This document shows, piece after piece, positions 14,227-17,433 of a stretch of DNA of 17,433 nt. The notes below the pieces were generated by a model, which worked only from the letters and a program-made list of their open reading frames with translations, was not told where the DNA came from and made no database searches. Source of the DNA: Clostridia bacterium (GTDB taxonomy: Bacteria > Bacillota > Clostridia > Oscillospirales > Acutalibacteraceae); the NCBI GenBank assembly GCA_017431755.1, contig JAFRKM010000106.1, forward strand, positions 1-17,433. Reading direction: 5' to 3'. How positions within the stretch are numbered: position 1 is the first letter of the stretch; each line of letters opens with the position of its first letter. The position numbers were made by a program, and so were the translations under genes.

Positions 14227-16326
14227 ATGGAAAATAATTCATTAAAAATAAATCGCTTCAATCCCCCAATTGATTTTGGCTTAAACACACAAGAAATAAA
14301 AAGCCGACTTGCTGAGGGCTTAATTAACGTGGATAAATCTGTATCTACAAAACCAACTTCTAAAATAATTAAAGATAATGTTTTAACACTATTTAACCTT
14401 ATAAATATTATTTTAGCAATTGCTGTATTATGCGTTGGATCATATAGAAATCTTATGTTTATGGGCGTTGTAATATGCAATGCAATAATTGGTATAATTC
14501 AGGAAATAAGAGCAAAAAAAACAGTTGAAAAGCTTAATTTAATTTCTTCTAGCCATGCCACAGTTCTTAGAAATGGCAAAAAAAGAAAAATCAAAATAGA
14601 ACAAGTCGTCTTAGATGATATAATTTTATTCGAACCGGGAAACCAAATAGTTGCCGACTCCATAATAAAAAGCGGAAAATGCGAAGTAAATGAATCTTTA
14701 TTAACCGGCGAACCCGACTTGATTGTTAAAAAACCAGGAGATATGCTTCTTTCGGGAAGTTATATTGTTAGCGGAACATGCACCGCACAAACAGAAAACG
14801 TGGGGAAAAATAATTATTCTTCTACAATTTTAAAAGGTCTTAAATATATCAAAAAAACTAAATCAGAAATAATGACCACCGTAAATAAGATAATTAAAAT
14901 CATCTCTATTGCAATAATCCCTATCGGAGCATTACTTTTCTATAGGCAATTAACAACTTCTTCTTATGACTATACCTCAGCAATAATAACCACCACTGCT
15001 GCACTTACAGGTATGATACCTGAAGGACTAGTTCTACTTACAAGCTCAATTTTAGCGGTTGGAGTTATTAAACTTTCTAAACACAAAGTTTTGGTCCAAG
15101 ATATTTACTGCTTAGAAACTCTGGCAAGAGTAAATACTCTTTGTCTAGACAAAACCGGAACAATCACAGAAGGAACTTTTGAAGTAGAAAAATTAGTCCC
15201 GGAAAGTAGTACTTCTACCGAAGAATTAAAAGCATCACTAAGCGCACTAACATCAGTTTTAAACGACACAAACGAAACTTTTAAAGCTATTAAAAATTAT
15301 GTGCCAAAATGCAAAGAAAATTTAAAAGTTAAAGAGATTATTCCATTTTCTTCCGAAAGAAAATGGTCAGGTGCGGAAATTGAAGGCAAAGGCACAATAA
15401 TAATGGGCGCCGGAGAATTTATATTCGGAAAAAATTACAGCACAATAAAAGATAAAATAAAAAATTTTTCTGATGATTATAGAATTTTAACCGTGGTCCA
15501 CTCAGAGGACAATTTCCAAAACGGAAACATACCAGAAAATATTAATTTAATAGGTTTTGTACTTATAAAAGACAAAATAAGAAAAAGCGCAGAAAAAACT
15601 CTGAAGTTCTATAAAATACAAGGCTTAGATATAAAAGTGATTTCTGGAGATAATCCAGTAACAGTATCTAAAATTGCAAAAAGAGTTAACCTTAATAACT
15701 ATGAATCATATATAGACGTTTCCCAATTAAAAACAGACGAGGAAATACAAGAAGCAGCCAAAAAATATACAATCTTTGGCAGAGTAACACCACCACAAAA
15801 ACAACAAATAATAAAAACTTTAAAATCTACCGGAAAAACTGTTGCCATGGTAGGAGACGGCGTAAATGATGTGCTGGCAATTAAAGAATCTGACTGTAGT
15901 GTTGCTATGGCTAGTGGCAGTGATATAGCTAGAAATATATCTCATATAGTATTAATTAATTCCAATTTTTCTGCTATGACCCATGCTGTAGAAGAAGGAA
16001 GAATCGCCATAAATAATATACAACGTTCTTCCTCTTTATTCTTAGTAAAAACAATCTATTCTTGTTTGCTTTCTCTCCTGTTTTTATTTATCCCGGCACC
16101 GTATCCTTTCATTCCTATACAAATGACTCTAATAAGTGCTATAACAATCGGAATCCCTTCGTTTATACTAGCATTAGAACCAAACCGAGAACGAATTAGT
16201 GGAAATTTATTTAAAAACATAATAAGCAAAGCTCTTCCCGCAGCACTAACCGTTATGTCTGGACTAATTTTGTGCATCGGCCTGTATTTCTTATTTGATT
16301 TATCTTACGAAAATATTCCACACTAG
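14227..16326 (+). CDS. CtpE-like P-type cation ATPase, C-terminus frameshifted
   Basis: A P-type ATPase pumping cations across the membrane. Motifs: actuator LLTGEP (160-163, where TGES is commoner), GMIPEGLVLLTS in helix 4 (P265-L268), phosphorylation site DKTGTITEG (D308), SGDNPVT, and hinge GDGVNDVLAIKESD (543 onward). The PEGLVLLTS element and overall layout resemble CtpE of mycobacteria, described as a calcium transporter; the ion here is inferred. Seven helices are encoded before a TAG at 16324 after ENIPH. The missing three helices lie in the frame covering 16299-16589; one inserted base near 16317 would rejoin them as NISTLAV, giving about 787 residues, the normal family size. Start: GGAG (14217-14220) six bases before this ATG, rather than the upstream TTG at 14215. 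Strong promoter; divergent from the YlmC-like gene. Confidence 0.85.
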   Translation: MENNSLKINRFNPPIDFGLNTQEIKSRLAEGLINVDKSVSTKPTSKIIKDNVLTLFNLINIILAIAVLCVGSYRNLMFMGVVICNAIIGIIQEIRAKKTVEKLNLISSSHATVLRNGKKRKIKIEQVVLDDIILFEPGNQIVADSIIKSGKCEVNESLLTGEPDLIVKKPGDMLLSGSYIVSGTCTAQTENVGKNNYSSTILKGLKYIKKTKSEIMTTVNKIIKIISIAIIPIGALLFYRQLTTSSYDYTSAIITTTAALTGMIPEGLVLLTSSILAVGVIKLSKHKVLVQDIYCLETLARVNTLCLDKTGTITEGTFEVEKLVPESSTSTEELKASLSALTSVLNDTNETFKAIKNYVPKCKENLKVKEIIPFSSERKWSGAEIEGKGTIIMGAGEFIFGKNYSTIKDKIKNFSDDYRILTVVHSEDNFQNGNIPENINLIGFVLIKDKIRKSAEKTLKFYKIQGLDIKVISGDNPVTVSKIAKRVNLNNYESYIDVSQLKTDEEIQEAAKKYTIFGRVTPPQKQQIIKTLKSTGKTVAMVGDGVNDVLAIKESDCSVAMASGSDIARNISHIVLINSNFSAMTHAVEEGRIAINNIQRSSSLFLVKTIYSCLLSLLFLFIPAPYPFIPIQMTLISAITIGIPSFILALEPNRERISGNLFKNIISKALPAALTVMSGLILCIGLYFLFDLSYENIPH

Positions 16327-16589
16327 CAGTAATAATAACAGGATTTATAGGCACAGCACTTCTTTATAAAATTTCTGTTCCACTAAATAAACTAAGAACA
16401 TCCTTGCTGTGGTTCGTTGTAATAAGCTTTTCTATTGGAATATTTAAATATTCAAATTTATTTGTATTAGAGCCCTTTAACATTGTAGTAATTTTACTTT
16501 CAATTGCTTTAATTTTGATTTCAGTAATTATTTATGATTATGTTTCAAAAATTAATTTAGAAAAGATTTTTAAACTTTCTAAAAAATAA
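16299..16589 (+). pseudogene. detached C-terminal helices of the P-type ATPase
   Basis: A frame open from 16299, overlapping the end of the ATPase frame, to the TAA at 16587-16589. From 16323 it reads LAVIITGFIGTALLYK, then WFVVISFSIGIF and FNIVVILLSIALILISVIIY, three membrane helices and a short basic tail (KIFKLSKK). These are the last helices expected of the ATPase. It has no ribosome binding site at its beginning. The internal ATG at 16404 has no ribosome binding site I can see and would start inside a helix, so independent translation is unlikely. Confidence 0.75.
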
Positions 16590-16595
16590 TTTTAT

Positions 16596-16624
16596 TTGAC
16601 TATACATGGTGACTTATGTAAAAT
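16596..16624 (+). promoter_or_regulatory. sigma-A-type promoter of the small membrane protein
   Basis: TTGACT (16596-16601), a 17-base spacer and TAAAAT (16619-16624), one base from consensus in each box. It starts only seven bases after the end of the ATPase remnant and gives a leader of about 25 bases with AAGGAG. Confidence 0.75.
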
Positions 16625-16655
16625 TAAAATAATTAAAGTTTTAAGGAGAATTATT

Positions 16656-16817
16656 ATGGAAAACAAAAACAAAATAAGCTTTGCATTATTAGTAGGTATA
16701 ATAGCTTCTTTAGTAACAATTGCATCTGTAGTTGCTTCTATTTTAATAATAATTGATAAAAAGAAAAAAAGAGAAGAAAAAGAACTTGACGAATATTTAG
16801 AAGCTAGTATACTATAA
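16656..16817 (+). CDS. 53-residue single-span membrane protein, unknown
   Basis: A short N-terminus (MENKNK), one membrane helix (about residues 8-33, ISFALLVGIIASL and on to ASILIII), then a highly charged cytoplasmic tail (DKKKKREEKELDEYLEASIL). Function unknown. The gene is convincing despite its size: AAGGAG (16643-16648) seven bases before the ATG, its own near-consensus promoter and a strong terminator just after it. The longer frame that begins at 16596 starts inside the promoter and is not used. Such small membrane proteins are often regulators or partners of larger membrane complexes, but nothing here names one. Confidence 0.75.
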   Translation: MENKNKISFALLVGIIASLVTIASVVASILIIIDKKKKREEKELDEYLEASIL

Positions 16818-16823
16818 ACAAAA

Positions 16824-16853
16824 AAACCGGAATAAACTTCCGGTTTGATTTTT
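16824..16853. terminator. two-way rho-independent terminator
   Basis: A perfect nine-base stem (AAACCGGAA at 16824-16832 with TTCCGGTTT at 16838-16846) and a five-base loop, with a T run after it on the plus strand and an A run before it giving T's on the minus strand. It ends both the 53-residue protein gene (plus) and the secreted-protein gene (minus). Confidence 0.92.
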
Positions 16854-16869
16854 TTCATTTTATTATTTT

Positions 16870-17322
16870 TTAGTAAAAACATGTTAAACTAAGTATAGTT
16901 TCGTTCTCGCTCATATATTCCTTAATTTTTTCAAAATTTTCGTTCAAAGAAATAGCAGCCAATTTAACAGATTCTAGATTATCAAGACTTATTTTCCCAA
17001 AAACTTTTAAAATAGAACAATCAAATATGTAAAGGCAAGTACTTTTTACTCCTAAACTTTTAACTTTATCCATAGTAGAAGAGTCATTAAGCATATTAAA
17101 AAATTCTTTTTTTACAAGCATACTTTTCTCACTTGAATTTTCCAACAGGTAATTTTCAAAATTTTTAAAAACAACGCGTTCATCCTTGTTATGCAAAGAT
17201 TTATAAAAATCTTCTGTAAAATCAGAAAAATCTGCACTGACTTTAAAAAATCCGAAACTAAAAAAAGATACAATTAAAAGGGTCAATAAAATTTTTTTAA
17301 TTGAAACAGTATTTTTTTTCAT
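16870..17322 (-). CDS. small secreted protein, unknown
   Basis: A 150-residue protein with a clear signal peptide: basic start (MKKNTVSIKK), hydrophobic core (ILLTLLIVSFFSFGFF) and likely cleavage after KVSA at residue 30. The mature 120 residues look mainly helical and mixed-charge (FTEDFYKSLHNKDERVVFKN), with three Cys (STCLYIFDCS and the C-terminal TCFY). No domain recognised, no sorting or lipid-anchor motif, so it is probably released. AAAGGTGAG lies six bases before the ATG. A perfect promoter drives it, implying strong expression, and it is a single-gene unit ending at the shared terminator. Confidence 0.72.
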   Translation of the reverse strand: MKKNTVSIKKILLTLLIVSFFSFGFFKVSADFSDFTEDFYKSLHNKDERVVFKNFENYLLENSSEKSMLVKKEFFNMLNDSSTMDKVKSLGVKSTCLYIFDCSILKVFGKISLDNLESVKLAAISLNENFEKIKEYMSENETILSLTCFY

Positions 17323-17388
17323 AAATTTCTCACCTTTCTTTTCAAAAATTTAATAGTTTAATTTTTTTCACAATTAATCTATTAGATA

Positions 17389-17417
17389 ATTATAAAAAGT
17401 AAAAATATATTTGTCAA
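17389..17417 (-). promoter_or_regulatory. perfect consensus sigma-A promoter
   Basis: Minus-strand TTGACA (17417-17412), exactly 17 bases, then TATAAT (17394-17389): both boxes and spacing match consensus. It faces the secreted-protein gene, with a leader of about 60 bases. Confidence 0.85.
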
Positions 17418-17433
17418 TTTATATTTTTTATAA

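Noticed and set aside
16404..16589. Independent 61-residue membrane protein
   Set aside because: The frame extends upstream to 16299 with helix sequence matching the missing end of the ATPase, and there is no ribosome binding site.

Overview
The window is AT-rich DNA from a low-GC, spore-forming member of the Firmicutes, most like the Clostridia/Oscillospirales by gene content. The basis is: an AddA/AddB pair instead of RecBCD; a CwlD-type spore-cortex amidase; a YlmC/YmxH-type PRC-barrel protein; strong Shine-Dalgarno sites; near-consensus sigma-A promoters; and signal peptides and small membrane proteins typical of Gram-positives. TAA, TAG and TGA all end plausible genes, so the standard bacterial code applies. 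The striking gene is an ATP/ADP (NTT/Tlc) translocase, a family known mainly from bacteria that take energy from a host cell. Together with several anonymous secreted proteins it suggests a host-associated, perhaps intracellular, spore-former. That lifestyle is an inference.

Layout. 1-660: a small unknown protein with a double-glycine-type leader, preceded by a 36-bp perfect palindrome and followed by a diverged duplicate of its C-terminal half in another frame, then a two-way terminator. 679-2810 (minus): the nucleotide translocase, then a membrane-anchored DUF1287 amidase-like protein. 3083-9953 (plus): addB and addA, overlapping, encoding the double-strand-break helicase-nuclease. 9950-12130 (minus): cwlD then radA, convergent with addA. 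12257-13850 (plus): a haemolysin III/PAQR-type membrane protein and an unknown secreted protein. 13828-14133 (minus): YlmC/YmxH-like. 14227-16589 (plus): a CtpE-like P-type ATPase whose last part is in another frame. 16656-16817 (plus): a 53-residue membrane protein. 16870-17322 (minus): a small secreted protein with a perfect consensus promoter. No gene-free stretch exceeds 300 bases; the longest, 2811-3082, holds two divergent promoters.

How the genes relate. AddAB and RadA both serve recombinational repair and lie side by side but convergent. CwlD and the YlmC-like protein point to sporulation. The translocase, the P-type ATPase and the PAQR protein are membrane functions. Three genes carry single lesions: an in-frame TAA in the translocase, a one-base frameshift in the ATPase and a one-base frameshift in the first gene. 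The repair and spore genes are intact, apart from AddB having lost its Walker A motif. This is either real decay of accessory genes or assembly error, and reads would decide. I see no tRNA, rRNA, CRISPR array, insertion sequence or prophage.
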